Assembly: GCA_027452145.1 (NCBI GenBank)
Contig: DAIDHB010000259.1
Coordinates: 1 to 62,836 of the forward strand
Source: Planctomycetales bacterium
GTDB taxonomy: Bacteria; Planctomycetota; Planctomycetia; Isosphaerales; Isosphaeraceae
Reading direction: 5' to 3'
Length of the DNA stretch: 62,836 bases
Shown: in pieces, positions 26,664 through 35,527 of the stretch
How positions within the stretch are numbered: the first letter of the stretch is position 1
Layout: each line of letters opens with the position of its first letter
Notes under the pieces: generated by a model
What the model was told of the DNA's origin: nothing
Seen by the model: only the letters and a program-made list of their open reading frames with translations
Database searches by the model: none
Position numbers and translations under genes: made by a program

Positions 26664-27623
26664 ATGTACACCGTCCGCACGAGGCGAAGCTCATCGCCCG
26701 AAGTGCGTGCCGCCGTCACCCCCCGGCACCAGGCCGACCGGCCCGTGGGCGAGTGGAACCACTTCGAGATCAGCGTGGTCGGCAAGACGGTCAAGGTCGT
26801 GCTCAATGGGGTCACGGTCATTCCGGGCGCCACGATTCCCGACCTGCCCGACCGGGGACGACTCGCCCTCCAGCACCATGGTTCAAGAAACGCGCGCGGC
26901 GAATGGACCGGGCCGCCGAGCCTGGTCCAGTTCCGCAACATCCGGATCAAGGAGCTGCCGGCCGGACGCTCGGCATCGCGACCCGTCCCGACCGTTCGCG
27001 CCTTGCTGATCACCGGCGGCCACGACCACGATGCGGCGTTCTACTCGCTGTTCGACGACCTCGACCACCTGCCCGTGGATACGGCGGCAAATGCCTTCAA
27101 GGACGACCTGCGCGGGAAGTATGACGTCCTCATCATGTACGATTTCACCCGCGAAATGGACGAGGCCCACCGGAAGAACCTCCGGGATTACGTGGAGGGC
27201 GGCGGCGGGGTCGTCGTGCTGCACCACGCGCTGCTCGACCATCAGACCTGGACCTGGTGGTCCGAGCAGGTCGTCGGCGGGCGCTATCGCCTTCGGCGCG
27301 AGGACGGTCATCCGTCGTCCAGCGTGAAGAACGACCAGGTCCTCTCCGTTACGCCCGCCGTCGGCCACCCGGTCGTCGAGGGGATCGGCCCGTTTCAGAT
27401 CCAGGACGAGACGTACAGGAATCTTTACCACTCGCCGAACATTCACCCGCTGCTGACGACGGACCACCCCGCGAGCGACGCGACCCTCGCCTGGATCGGG
27501 CCGTGCCCGACCGCGCGGGTGGTGGCCATCCAGCTCGGCCACGGGCGCACGGCGTTCGGCAACCCGTCGTATCGGAACCTGGTGCACAACGCCGTCCGCT
27601 GGGCGGCGGAAAAGCCCCACTGA
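26664..27623 (+). CDS. DUF1080 C-terminal half fused to a ThuA domain (3' part of the frameshifted gene)
   Basis: The frame carries the second half of the DUF1080 domain (PVGEWNHFEISVVGKTVKVV, LALQHHG, VQFRNIRIKEL) and then a ThuA-like domain of about 200 residues (ALLITGGHDHDAAFYSLF, GGGGVVVLHHALLDHQTW, GHGRTAFGNPSYRNLVHNAV). ThuA domains are trehalose-utilisation-type flavodoxin-like folds. The frame is actually open further upstream, at least from 26559, where it continues the fragment at 26212-26568. At 26672-26690 the protein reads TRRSSSPEV where T-D-A-K-L-S-P-E-V type text is expected, which two compensating indels explain. If translated alone from 26664 it would lack a signal peptide. 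The isomerase gene starts 14 bp after its stop. Confidence 0.75.
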   Translation: MYTVRTRRSSSPEVRAAVTPRHQADRPVGEWNHFEISVVGKTVKVVLNGVTVIPGATIPDLPDRGRLALQHHGSRNARGEWTGPPSLVQFRNIRIKELPAGRSASRPVPTVRALLITGGHDHDAAFYSLFDDLDHLPVDTAANAFKDDLRGKYDVLIMYDFTREMDEAHRKNLRDYVEGGGGVVVLHHALLDHQTWTWWSEQVVGGRYRLRREDGHPSSSVKNDQVLSVTPAVGHPVVEGIGPFQIQDETYRNLYHSPNIHPLLTTDHPASDATLAWIGPCPTARVVAIQLGHGRTAFGNPSYRNLVHNAVRWAAEKPH

Positions 27624-27636
27624 TGAGGACACCGCG

Positions 27637-28599
27637 ATGAAGCTGGGACTTTACAGCATCACCTACCTGGGCCTGTGGTACCGCGGCCGGGAGTTGACGC
27701 TCCCGCAGATGATTGGCCGGGCCCGGGATTACGGCTACGACGGGATCGAGATCGACGGCAAGCGGCCCCACGGCAACCCGCTCGACTGGCCGGCAGCGCG
27801 GTGCCGCGAGCTGCGGTCGATCGCCACGGGCGAGGGGATCGAGATCTACGCCGTCGCGGCGAATAACGACTTCAGCAACCCCGTGCCCGAGGTCCGCGAG
27901 GCGCAGATCTGCTTCGTGAAGGAGCTGATCCGGATGGCGGCCGACCTGGGCGCGCCGACACTCCGCGTATTCCTGGCCTGGTGGGGCGTGACGCGGCACC
28001 CGCAGCTCGCCACCTACGACATCGCCGAGGGCTACTGGCCCGTCATCCACGAGAAGTTCCCGACCGAGGAGATCTGGGGCTGGTGCCGCGAGGCGCTGGC
28101 CGAGTGCGCCCGCCATGCCGGAGACGCCGGCGTCACCCTGGCCCTCCAGAACCACCGGCCGCTGATCGAGAACCATCACGACCTGCTCCGGATGATCCGC
28201 GAGGTCGACTCGCCCCATTTGAAGGCCTGCCTCGACGCCCCGCTGATGAAGGACCGGAGCACGGCCGGCATCCGCGAGGGCGCGCAGGCCGTCGGGCCGC
28301 TCCAGGTGCTCACCCACTTCGGCGGCGAGTTCGAGCGCCTGCCGGACGGCTCGATTCGAGGCTTCGAGCGGAATGACGGCGTCGTCGGCGAGAACACGAA
28401 TCGGTACTACGCCGACTTCGCCCGCGCGATGACCGAGATCGGCTACGACGGTTACATCGGCTACGAGCTGTGTCATCAGCTCCCCTTAGTGGACGGCCAG
28501 ACGGTCGGGATCGAGTACGCCGACGAGCAGGCCCGCCTCGCCGCGGAGTTCATGCGGGCGATCATCGCGGCGGAGGCCGGCGCGACCGTGCGGCGGTGA
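27637..28599 (+). CDS. Sugar phosphate isomerase/epimerase (xylose isomerase-like TIM barrel)
   Basis: This 320-residue protein belongs to the AP endonuclease 2/xylose isomerase-like TIM-barrel family. Visible signatures are LGLYSITYLGLWYRG at the first strand, DGIEIDGKRPHGNPLDW, VTLALQNHRPLIENHHDLLR, LKACLDAPLMKD, LTHFGGEFE and IGYELCHQLP. The acidic and His residues in the last four strands are the usual metal ligands, although the strand-5 position reads Gln (LQNH) rather than Glu. Such enzymes isomerise or epimerise sugars or inositols. It sits 14 bp after the DUF1080-ThuA gene and 30 bp before another ThuA gene, which suggests a common operon for breakdown of an unusual sugar. The exact substrate cannot be read. 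Confidence 0.88.
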   Translation: MKLGLYSITYLGLWYRGRELTLPQMIGRARDYGYDGIEIDGKRPHGNPLDWPAARCRELRSIATGEGIEIYAVAANNDFSNPVPEVREAQICFVKELIRMAADLGAPTLRVFLAWWGVTRHPQLATYDIAEGYWPVIHEKFPTEEIWGWCREALAECARHAGDAGVTLALQNHRPLIENHHDLLRMIREVDSPHLKACLDAPLMKDRSTAGIREGAQAVGPLQVLTHFGGEFERLPDGSIRGFERNDGVVGENTNRYYADFARAMTEIGYDGYIGYELCHQLPLVDGQTVGIEYADEQARLAAEFMRAIIAAEAGATVRR

Positions 28600-28629
28600 G
28601 ATCGGCGAGACGGGAGGAGCGCAGGCGCG

Positions 28630-29469
28630 ATGACCCGACAATGCACCCTGGTCCTGGTGCTCGTGCTGGCGATCGCCGGCACGGCCGCCGGCCAGGAGAA
28701 GGACGGCAAGAACGCCAGGCCGCGACGGCTGCTGGTCGTCGGCCAGGCGAAGGGTTATCAGCACGAGACCATCTCGACCGCGATGGTCACGCTGTACAAT
28801 CTCGGCCGCGACCGCGGCGGCTGGGACACGTATTTCCGCACCGACTGCGCCGCCATCACGAAGAAGCCGCTCAAGTACGGCGCGAAGAACCTGGATGACT
28901 TCGACGCGGTCGCCTTCTTCACCGATGGCGACCTCGACATCGACGCCTCCCAGAAGGCCGACCTGCTGGCGTTCGTCCGCGACGACGGCAAGGGCTTCCT
29001 GGGGATTCACAGCGCCGCCATCACGTTGACAAGGTGGCGCGAGTACGGCGAGATGCTCGGCGGCTCCTACGACGGCCACCCCTGGGGTGTCTTCGAGGCG
29101 CCTCTGATCGTCGAGGCCCCCGAGTTCCCCGGCCTACGCCATTTGCCGCGCGCATTCACCCTGCGGGACGAGATCTACCAGGTCAAGGATTTTTCTCGAG
29201 ACCGCGTGCGCGTGCTGCTCCGCCTCGACGCGGGCCGGCTCGACCTGGCGAGCAGGGGCATCCATCGCCGGGATCGCGACTTCGCCGTCGCCTGGGCCCG
29301 CGCGTACGGCAAGGGACGCGTGGTCTACAACGGCCTGGGCCACTCGCCCGACGCCTGGGAGCGGCCCGAGCTGCGGACGATGTGGCTCGACCAGGTCCGT
29401 TGGTGCATGGGCCTCGTCCCCGGCGATGCCACGCCCCGACCCGCTCTGGCGCCTGCGCCGACGCGGTGA
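28630..29469 (+). CDS. Exported ThuA domain-containing protein
   Basis: The 279-residue protein has a signal peptide (LVLVLVLAIAGTAAGQ) and one ThuA domain (about 30-265). Family signatures are RLLVVGQAKGYQHETIS, the acidic FFTDGDLDIDASQ, GFLGIHSAAITL, and the end GRVVYNGLGHSPDAWERPEL with QVRWCMG. ThuA-like proteins are flavodoxin-like and are found with sugar dehydrogenases and isomerases in planctomycetes; catalysis has rarely been shown. It ends the probable sugar operon that begins after the PAS-AraC gene. Its ThuA domain is only distantly similar to the one in the fusion gene upstream, so a recent duplication is unlikely. Confidence 0.88.
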   Translation: MTRQCTLVLVLVLAIAGTAAGQEKDGKNARPRRLLVVGQAKGYQHETISTAMVTLYNLGRDRGGWDTYFRTDCAAITKKPLKYGAKNLDDFDAVAFFTDGDLDIDASQKADLLAFVRDDGKGFLGIHSAAITLTRWREYGEMLGGSYDGHPWGVFEAPLIVEAPEFPGLRHLPRAFTLRDEIYQVKDFSRDRVRVLLRLDAGRLDLASRGIHRRDRDFAVAWARAYGKGRVVYNGLGHSPDAWERPELRTMWLDQVRWCMGLVPGDATPRPALAPAPTR

Positions 29470-29956
29470 ACAGGCGGCCGGACAGGTATCGAGCGACTCG
29501 CTGCACGCGTCGGCCCGTCGATCGGAACCAGCCGGCCGAGTGGGCCCATCGGACGAGGCCAGTACCCCCCATCCGTCCAGGTCCGCGACGCCGATGTCTC
29601 CTCGGCCGGGACCGTGCGTTCCCTATAAGTAGCGTCTCGTCGCTCCCTCCTTCCGCCGAAGGAAACTCCATCGGCGCGCCGGCGGGACACGAGGTCTCAG
29701 GGGACCGAATGTCCCCGTGAAATCGACAGACGACCGGCCATGACAGCGATGGGCGAGATCTCCCCATCGGCCAGCCGGCGGGCTCGTCGTGCGCGCCGGA
29801 CTGCGTCTCCGAAAAAATTCGGACTCCCCTGTAACTTCCGGGCGTCTTTTACTTAATACCCACTCAGGGCCTTCTGCCGCCGGCGAGAGCCGAGCGGCCC
29901 GCCACGTGATCCCCGGATTGTCAGTAGAGAGACGAGGCCCTGAGAGGACACGGAAC
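29470..29956. other. Intergenic region, 487 bp
   Basis: No gene is supported between the ThuA gene and the WD40 gene. A frame is open in line with the WD40 gene from 29789, but its residues have no protein-like features. The stretch 29811-29860 is AT-rich for this window and includes a TGTAAC box (29830-29835) and CGTC (29843-29846); ECF promoters can contain such elements, but the spacing is too short to call a promoter. Confidence 0.45.
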
Positions 29957-31069
29957 ATGGAATGGGACGAGACCGACGAAGCTCCGAACCCCGAGTATCC
30001 CGGGCCGCGCACGCACCGGGCGCTGGCGGGCCGGGCCCGGTTCGCGGGATTCGACCGCAGGCGGCTCGCCTGGCTCCTGGCGATCCTCGTCGCCCTGCCC
30101 TGGATCCCCGTCGGGGGGCCGACCGATGGCCGCGCCCCGCGGCAGATGGCCTGGAGCTCGACCGGTTCCCAGGGCTGGAGGCTCGCGGTGGCCGGCGGGG
30201 CGAGTCGGATCGCCTCGTCCCACATCGATGGGAGCGTCCGGGTCTGTGACGCGACCGATGGAAGTGTCCAGCTCCTGGTCGACGACCGCCGGCACACGCC
30301 GGCGATCGCGCTGTCGGTCGACGGGCGCTCGCTTGCGATCGGCGGAGATCACGCCGAGGTCGAGCTCTACGACCTGGGCCGGGGCGAGGCCCATTTTCGC
30401 CGGGTGATCCCCCTCCGCGACACGACCGAGCTGCGGTACTCGCCCGACGGCCGGCTCCTGGCTGCCGCGCTCGCCCGGTCGAACGACGTCATCCTGTGGG
30501 ACATCGAGGCCGGGCGCGAGCGGAAGACGCTACGGGGACACGCGTCCCCCGTCTCGAGTCTGGCGTTCTTCCCCGACGGCCGAAGCCTGGCCACCGGCGG
30601 AAGGGCCGACCGAACGATCCTCCTGTGGGACCTCGAATCGGGCCGACCCACGCGAACTTTCCGGGGCTCGGAGGGCCCGATCGTCTCGCTCGCGGCCACC
30701 TCCGACGGCCGACTGCTCGTCTCGTCGAATCCCAACGAGTGCCGGGTCCGCGTCCGGGACGTCACGACCGGCGCCCAGGTCCGGAGCCTCGCGGGCCAGT
30801 CGCCCTGGCCCGACCTCGTCGCCTTCGGCCTCAACCGCCGGATGGTTGCCGTCGCCGACGATCGGGGCGTTGTCCGGATCTGGTCGCTCGACACCGGCCG
30901 CGAGCTCGGCCGGCTCGACGGCCAGTGCGCCCAGCTCCGCGGCCTGGCGATCTCGCATGGCGGCCGGAGCCTGGTGGCCCTGCACGCCGACGGCGGCATC
31001 CTGGCGTGGGAGCTGGGCGATCTCTGCGCCGACACCGGCACCGTCCGGACGATCGCCAGCACACCCTGA
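29957..31069 (+). CDS. Membrane-anchored WD40 repeat protein
   Basis: The 370-residue protein has a short cytoplasmic N-terminus, a signal-anchor helix (about 37-53, LAWLLAILVALPWIPVGG) and six or seven WD40 blades (about 70-365). Typical blade ends are VILWDIEAGRERKTLRGH, ILLWDLESGRPTRTF, VRVRDVTTGAQVRSL, VRIWSLDTGRELGRL and ILAWELGD. The propeller would be outside the cytoplasm and act as a protein-binding platform. In planctomycetes such proteins are often encoded near ECF sigma factors or kinases, but none is adjacent here. Start 29957 has GAGAGGA 8 nt upstream. The ligand is unknown. Confidence 0.85.
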   Translation: MEWDETDEAPNPEYPGPRTHRALAGRARFAGFDRRRLAWLLAILVALPWIPVGGPTDGRAPRQMAWSSTGSQGWRLAVAGGASRIASSHIDGSVRVCDATDGSVQLLVDDRRHTPAIALSVDGRSLAIGGDHAEVELYDLGRGEAHFRRVIPLRDTTELRYSPDGRLLAAALARSNDVILWDIEAGRERKTLRGHASPVSSLAFFPDGRSLATGGRADRTILLWDLESGRPTRTFRGSEGPIVSLAATSDGRLLVSSNPNECRVRVRDVTTGAQVRSLAGQSPWPDLVAFGLNRRMVAVADDRGVVRIWSLDTGRELGRLDGQCAQLRGLAISHGGRSLVALHADGGILAWELGDLCADTGTVRTIASTP

Positions 31070-31156
31070 AGCCGGGTCGGCCGGACGAACGCCGGAAGAC
31101 CAGCTCGGGGCTGGATCACCTCGGTGTCCAGAAACCGCGGACGACCCCGCGGCAGG

Positions 31157-33337
31157 TCAATAATCGCCGTGATCGATGCGAGCGTTCGGCAGGCTCATCT
31201 TGAGACCATCGAGGCCGGCCTCGGTCACCTTGGTCCAGGAGATGTTGAGATATTCGATCTTCTTCAGGCCCTTGAGGTGCACGATGCCCGCGTCCGTGAT
31301 CCGCTCGCCCGAGATGTAGAGTTGTCGGAGCACCGGCAGGGATGCGAACGCGGCGAGCGAGGCGTCGTCGAGCTGGTTGTAATAGAAGTTGAGCATTTCG
31401 AGGCGGCCCAGGCCCCGGAGGTTCGCCAGGCCGGGCCCCCTGATCTTGTTGTCCGGGAGATCGAGCTGCCGGAGCTTCGTCAGCCCTCGCACGTGGACGA
31501 GGCCCGCGTCCGTGACGTTCGACCTGACGACCGTGAGGAATTCCAGGTTCGTGAGCGGTGCGATCTGGGCCAGGGCGGCGTCGCCGTGGTCCATGTAGCC
31601 CAGGTCGAGATAATTGAGCCTGGGAAGGCGCTTCAGCGCGGCCAGGCCCGCGGCGGTGATGGGTGCCGAGGGAAGGTGCAGCTCCTCCAGGCCCGTCAGC
31701 GAGCCCACCACATCCATCCCCGCGTCGGTGATCCGGGTCGAGGTCAGGTCGAGCTTGACCAGCCCGGTCCAACCTCGAAGCGTCGCAAGATCGTCGTCGC
31801 CGATCGGGAGATGCGACAGGTTCAGGGACCGAAGGTGCGGGAAGCTCCTCACGGTCGCCAGGCCGGCCCGGGTGATCCGCTCGCTCTCGAACCGGGGATC
31901 CTTCCCCAGGTCCAGGCGTTGCAGCCGTGGCAGCGCCTTCAGGGTGGCGATCCCGGCGTCGCCGACGTCGTCCGTCATGAGGGTCAGCCCCTCCAGGTTC
32001 GAGAGCCCCAGCAGGTGGGGCATTCCCGCGTCGGTCACGAGCGTCTCGTCGATTTGGAGCTCGGTGAGGCCGGTCATCCGGCCGAGGATTCGGAGGCCCG
32101 CATCGGTGGTGAGCGTGCTGATGACGTTCAGTTTCCGTAGTTCCTTGAGGCCCGCGAGGTGCTCGAGGCCGGCGTCGCCGACCCTCGTCCTCTGGAGCGA
32201 GAGCGTCTGGAGCCGCTTCAGGCCGCGCAGGTGCACCATGCCCGCGTCGTCGATCGGCGTGTCGGCCAGGTACAGGTCGGTGATCCTGGCGAGTTGCTCC
32301 AGGTCCATCTCCCGGACCCTGGGGCTGAGGCGCCCGAGGTACTCCAGGTCGGCCTCGGTCGGCCCGGCCGCGGGGCGAGTACGCCCGGCGGGCCTGGCCG
32401 CCCGCGCGGCCGACGCGAGCGGGGCGGTCGGGTGGACGGACGCCTGGCCCGCGGGCCTGGGTGCCGCAAGGGCTCCCGAGTAGGAGTGGAGCGACTGCGC
32501 GACGCCGTGCCGTCCGTCCTTCCTCGTGAACCGGAAGAGGGAAGTCACCCACCGGGAATGGCCGGCCTTCGCCAGCGAATGGATGAAGTAATAGCCCTGG
32601 GCGTCGCGGCGGACCTCGGAGACCCGGGTCTCGGCCCTGTCCTTCCAGCCCCAGTGGTCCTTGCCCTCATTTCCCTCGCCCCAGGTCATGTCGACGTCGA
32701 TCTTCGTCCCCGCCCAGTTGCCGGGCCCGAAGCGGAGCCGGTACGAGTCGAAATCGGGCAGGTATCCCTCGTCGTCCGGCCCGAGCCGGCCGGCGCACCC
32801 GAGCGCCGCGACGGTGTCCTGGGCGACGTTCGATTTCCCCCCAAGGGGGATGATGGCTCCACCGACGCCGCGCCGCCCGTCGCGCAGGGTGTAGTGGAAG
32901 CAGGCGACGACCCAGTTGTCGGCGTCCGCCTTCGCATCGGCCCCGGCGGTCGCGAGCGAGTAGATGAAATAGTGGCCCTCGCCGTCCCGCAGGGCGTCGG
33001 TAGCCCGGACGTTTCGCCCGTCCGGCCAGTTCCAGAGGTCGGTGTCCGGATGGCGGGCACCCCAGGCGCTCGTGATGATGATGCGCGTGCCGGCCCAGTC
33101 GCCGGGCCCGAAGCGCAGCCGGTACGACTCGAAGCCGGGAACGTACCCCTCGTCCTTCGGCCCCACCCGGCCGCCGAAGCCGAACATCACGGCGGAGCGT
33201 GGCCGGGCATTGGGAGAGGCATCCGCGGCCGCTCGCTTCTCGACGGCCTGCCGCGGGGCCGTCTGGCCCTCCGCCTGCCACGCGATCGCCCCGAAGCACA
33301 GAGCCAACGACACTGCCGTCGGGACCTTTCCGTCCAT
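31157..33337 (-). CDS. Exported leucine-rich repeat protein with duplicated N-terminal domain
   Basis: The 726-residue protein has a signal peptide (TAVSLALCFGAIAWQAEG), two tandem copies of an N-terminal domain (about 50-155 and 160-280), a Pro/Ala linker and about 15 leucine-rich repeats (about 335-720). The repeats have the form ITDAGLxxLxxLxxLxxLxL, the cysteine-containing/GALA-like type common in planctomycetes. The duplicated domain repeats GRVGPKDEGYVPGFESYRLR as GRLGPDDEGYLPDFDSYRLR, each followed by a W-G-rich stretch; I do not recognise its family. LRR arrays bind proteins, so a surface or periplasmic binding role is likely. Start 33337 is preferred to an upstream TTG (33379) because the signal peptide begins there. 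Confidence 0.85.
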   Translation of the reverse strand: MDGKVPTAVSLALCFGAIAWQAEGQTAPRQAVEKRAAADASPNARPRSAVMFGFGGRVGPKDEGYVPGFESYRLRFGPGDWAGTRIIITSAWGARHPDTDLWNWPDGRNVRATDALRDGEGHYFIYSLATAGADAKADADNWVVACFHYTLRDGRRGVGGAIIPLGGKSNVAQDTVAALGCAGRLGPDDEGYLPDFDSYRLRFGPGNWAGTKIDVDMTWGEGNEGKDHWGWKDRAETRVSEVRRDAQGYYFIHSLAKAGHSRWVTSLFRFTRKDGRHGVAQSLHSYSGALAAPRPAGQASVHPTAPLASAARAARPAGRTRPAAGPTEADLEYLGRLSPRVREMDLEQLARITDLYLADTPIDDAGMVHLRGLKRLQTLSLQRTRVGDAGLEHLAGLKELRKLNVISTLTTDAGLRILGRMTGLTELQIDETLVTDAGMPHLLGLSNLEGLTLMTDDVGDAGIATLKALPRLQRLDLGKDPRFESERITRAGLATVRSFPHLRSLNLSHLPIGDDDLATLRGWTGLVKLDLTSTRITDAGMDVVGSLTGLEELHLPSAPITAAGLAALKRLPRLNYLDLGYMDHGDAALAQIAPLTNLEFLTVVRSNVTDAGLVHVRGLTKLRQLDLPDNKIRGPGLANLRGLGRLEMLNFYYNQLDDASLAAFASLPVLRQLYISGERITDAGIVHLKGLKKIEYLNISWTKVTEAGLDGLKMSLPNARIDHGDY

Positions 33338-33531
33338 CGCGAATGCCCAAAGGTTGAGATGAAAGCCGCCCCGTGCCAACCCCTCGGCCGGCCTTGCCTA
33401 CGCGCGCTCATCACCTGACCCGGCGGGGGTCTGCAATCCCCGCGCCGGCGAGACTCGATCTCGATCCGCCGATCCGCGGAATTCGCCGGACCCTACATGG
33501 CGCGCGCTGGCGGCTCGCCGATCCGCTTGCC

Positions 33532-33537
33532 TATAAT
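33532..33537 (+). promoter_or_regulatory. Perfect -10 hexamer for the toroid-fold gene
   Basis: TATAAT at 33532-33537, preceded by TTGCC directly upstream, lies 55 bp before the start at 33592. No convincing -35 element is present at 17 bp, so the promoter may need an activator. Confidence 0.4.
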
Positions 33538-33591
33538 GAGTTTGTTCGTCGAGACGTCGCCACGTCCAGTCCCCCCCTCTCACGGGCGAGT

Positions 33592-35217
33592 ATGCCGATG
33601 GCCAAGGTCCAGCCGGTCCGGTCGTTGAGGCAGGCCATCCAGAGCCGCTGGGAGCGGCTGGGGCGGGGCGAAATCGATCCCGAAACTCTCCGCTCGGTCC
33701 CGTCCTGGGGCCTGAGCGTGCTGCTCCATCTGCTGCTACTCGTGATCCTCGCGGTGATCCTCCACTGGTCGCGCGGCGCGGGCATGCCGGAGAAGATCAT
33801 CAGCGGCGAGTTGATCGACACCCAGCTCGGCGAGGTCGAGTCGCTGGTCGACGCCAGGCAGGCGGGCGACCCGTTCACGGACGAGAAGACGCCGGATCCC
33901 CCCTCGATCGGGATCGACCCCGACCCGCTCTTGAAGCTCGCGGGTCAGCCCGAGATGCGCTCGCTCGAGCAGTTCACCCCCAGTTTCGCCTCGCCGACGC
34001 CGCTCACGGACGTCAAGAATGCCACGATGCTTGCGATGAAGTTCCCCGAGCTGGGCACGCGGGTGTCGGCGCCGTTCTCGGGTCGCCAGGGGATGACGCG
34101 GGCCAAGCTCGTCCGCCGCGAGGGGGGCACGGCACGCTCGGAGAAATCCGTCGAGGACGGGCTCGACTGGATCGTCCGCCACCAGCGGCCCGACGGCTCG
34201 TGGAGCCTCAATTACCACGAGCAGTGCCAGGGCGTGCCCTGCCCGCACAGCGGGGCGATGGAGTCGGACACGGCCGCCACCGGGCTGGCCCTGCTGCCGC
34301 TCCTGGGCGCCGGGTATATCCACACCGTCAAGAGCCGGCACCAGGACGCCGTCCGCCGGGGGATCGCCTGGCTGGTCGACCACCAGCAGGACGACGGCAA
34401 TCTCTTCATCGGGCCGCCCGGCATGGCCTGGATGTACTCGCACGGCATCGCCAGCATGGCGCTGTGCGAGGCCTACGGCCTTTCGCAGGACCCGCGGCTC
34501 AAGCGGCCGTCGCAGCGCGCCATCAAGTTCATCCTCGACGCGCAGGACCGGGCGGGCGGCGGCTGGCGCTACTCGCCCGGCTCGCCCGGCGATACATCGG
34601 TCTTCGGCTGGCAGATCTTCGCCCTCCGCAGCGCCCACGGCTCGGGGATCACGGTCCCCAAGAACGCCCTCAAGTTGTGCTCACGCTACCTCGACCAGGC
34701 GGCCGTCGATCGGGCGCGAACCACCTACTCGTACCAGCCCGGCCGGGGCGGTGCGTCGCCCGTCATGACGGCCGAGGCCCTGGTCGGGCGCCAGATCCTG
34801 GGCTGGGAGCGGAACTATCCCCCGCTGGTCAAGGGCGCCTCGCAGATCGCCCAGGATCTCGAGACCCGCGAAGATCGGAACATCTACTACTGGTACTACG
34901 CCACCCAGCTCCTGCACAACATGAAGAACAAGGACTGGGAGAAGTGGAACCTCAAGGTCCGCGAGGGCCTGATCGACCTCCAGTGCAAGGACGGCACCTG
35001 CGCCAACGGGAGCTGGGACCCGTACACGCCCGTCGCCGACGCCTGGGGCAAGCCCGGCGGCCGGATGTTCACCACGTCGCTGTCGATCCTCACGCTCGAG
35101 GTCTACTACCGCTACCTGCCCCTCTATCGCGACTACGACGAGGACCAGGAGAAGGACGACCCGATCTTCAGGGAAGAGCGCAAGGGCGGCAAGCGGGCCG
35201 CGGCCGAGCAGCCCTGA
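33592..35217 (+). CDS. Membrane-anchored terpene cyclase/prenyltransferase-fold (alpha/alpha-toroid) protein
   Basis: The 541-residue protein has one N-terminal membrane helix (about 40-59, LSVLLHLLLLVILAVILHW), a linker of about 120 residues and an alpha/alpha-toroid region (about 180-520) with QW-like repeats: GLDWIVRHQRPDGSW, GIAWLVDHQQDDG, AIKFILDAQDRAGGGWRY and DLQCKDGTCANGSWDP. This resembles squalene-hopene cyclases, prenyltransferases and complement TED domains. It lacks the DxDD motif of squalene-hopene cyclase, so it is probably not a terpene cyclase. Planctomycete genomes hold many such proteins of unknown function. The ATG at 33592 or 33598 is the likely start; earlier in-frame residues are not protein-like. 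Confidence 0.82.
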   Translation: MPMAKVQPVRSLRQAIQSRWERLGRGEIDPETLRSVPSWGLSVLLHLLLLVILAVILHWSRGAGMPEKIISGELIDTQLGEVESLVDARQAGDPFTDEKTPDPPSIGIDPDPLLKLAGQPEMRSLEQFTPSFASPTPLTDVKNATMLAMKFPELGTRVSAPFSGRQGMTRAKLVRREGGTARSEKSVEDGLDWIVRHQRPDGSWSLNYHEQCQGVPCPHSGAMESDTAATGLALLPLLGAGYIHTVKSRHQDAVRRGIAWLVDHQQDDGNLFIGPPGMAWMYSHGIASMALCEAYGLSQDPRLKRPSQRAIKFILDAQDRAGGGWRYSPGSPGDTSVFGWQIFALRSAHGSGITVPKNALKLCSRYLDQAAVDRARTTYSYQPGRGGASPVMTAEALVGRQILGWERNYPPLVKGASQIAQDLETREDRNIYYWYYATQLLHNMKNKDWEKWNLKVREGLIDLQCKDGTCANGSWDPYTPVADAWGKPGGRMFTTSLSILTLEVYYRYLPLYRDYDEDQEKDDPIFREERKGGKRAAAEQP

Positions 35218-35400
35218 GACTCCCGCACGATCGGGACCGATCCGAGCTCTCGGGACATTCGTCTGGTTTCTGCGATCGAGCAGGCACCTTCTCTCCGCCC
35301 ATCGCGGGCGCGACGCGAAATCGATATTCCCTCGCGTCGCAAAGCCGCCGGCTCGGGCCGATTCGAAACGCCTCCGGATGGCCAATCTCGGACGACGCCG

Positions 35401-35406
35401 TATAAT
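35401..35406 (+). promoter_or_regulatory. Perfect -10 hexamer for the first DUF1559 gene
   Basis: TATAAT at 35401-35406 lies 122 bp upstream of the DUF1559 start at 35528. No good -35 match is visible. A leader of about 115 nt is implied. Confidence 0.4.
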
Positions 35407-35527
35407 ACGACAGATGTCCGACGTGAACCCGGGCGCGACGGTCCAGACGTCTGCGAGGCAGGCCCGCGTGATGAGGGACTGGCATGATCGGGCCCTGGGT
35501 GCGCCGCAGGTCAGGGGAGTCTGCCCG

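Noticed and set aside
33592..35217. Squalene-hopene cyclase or other terpene synthase
   Set aside because: The toroid repeats are present, but the DxDD catalytic motif is absent and an N-terminal membrane anchor is present.
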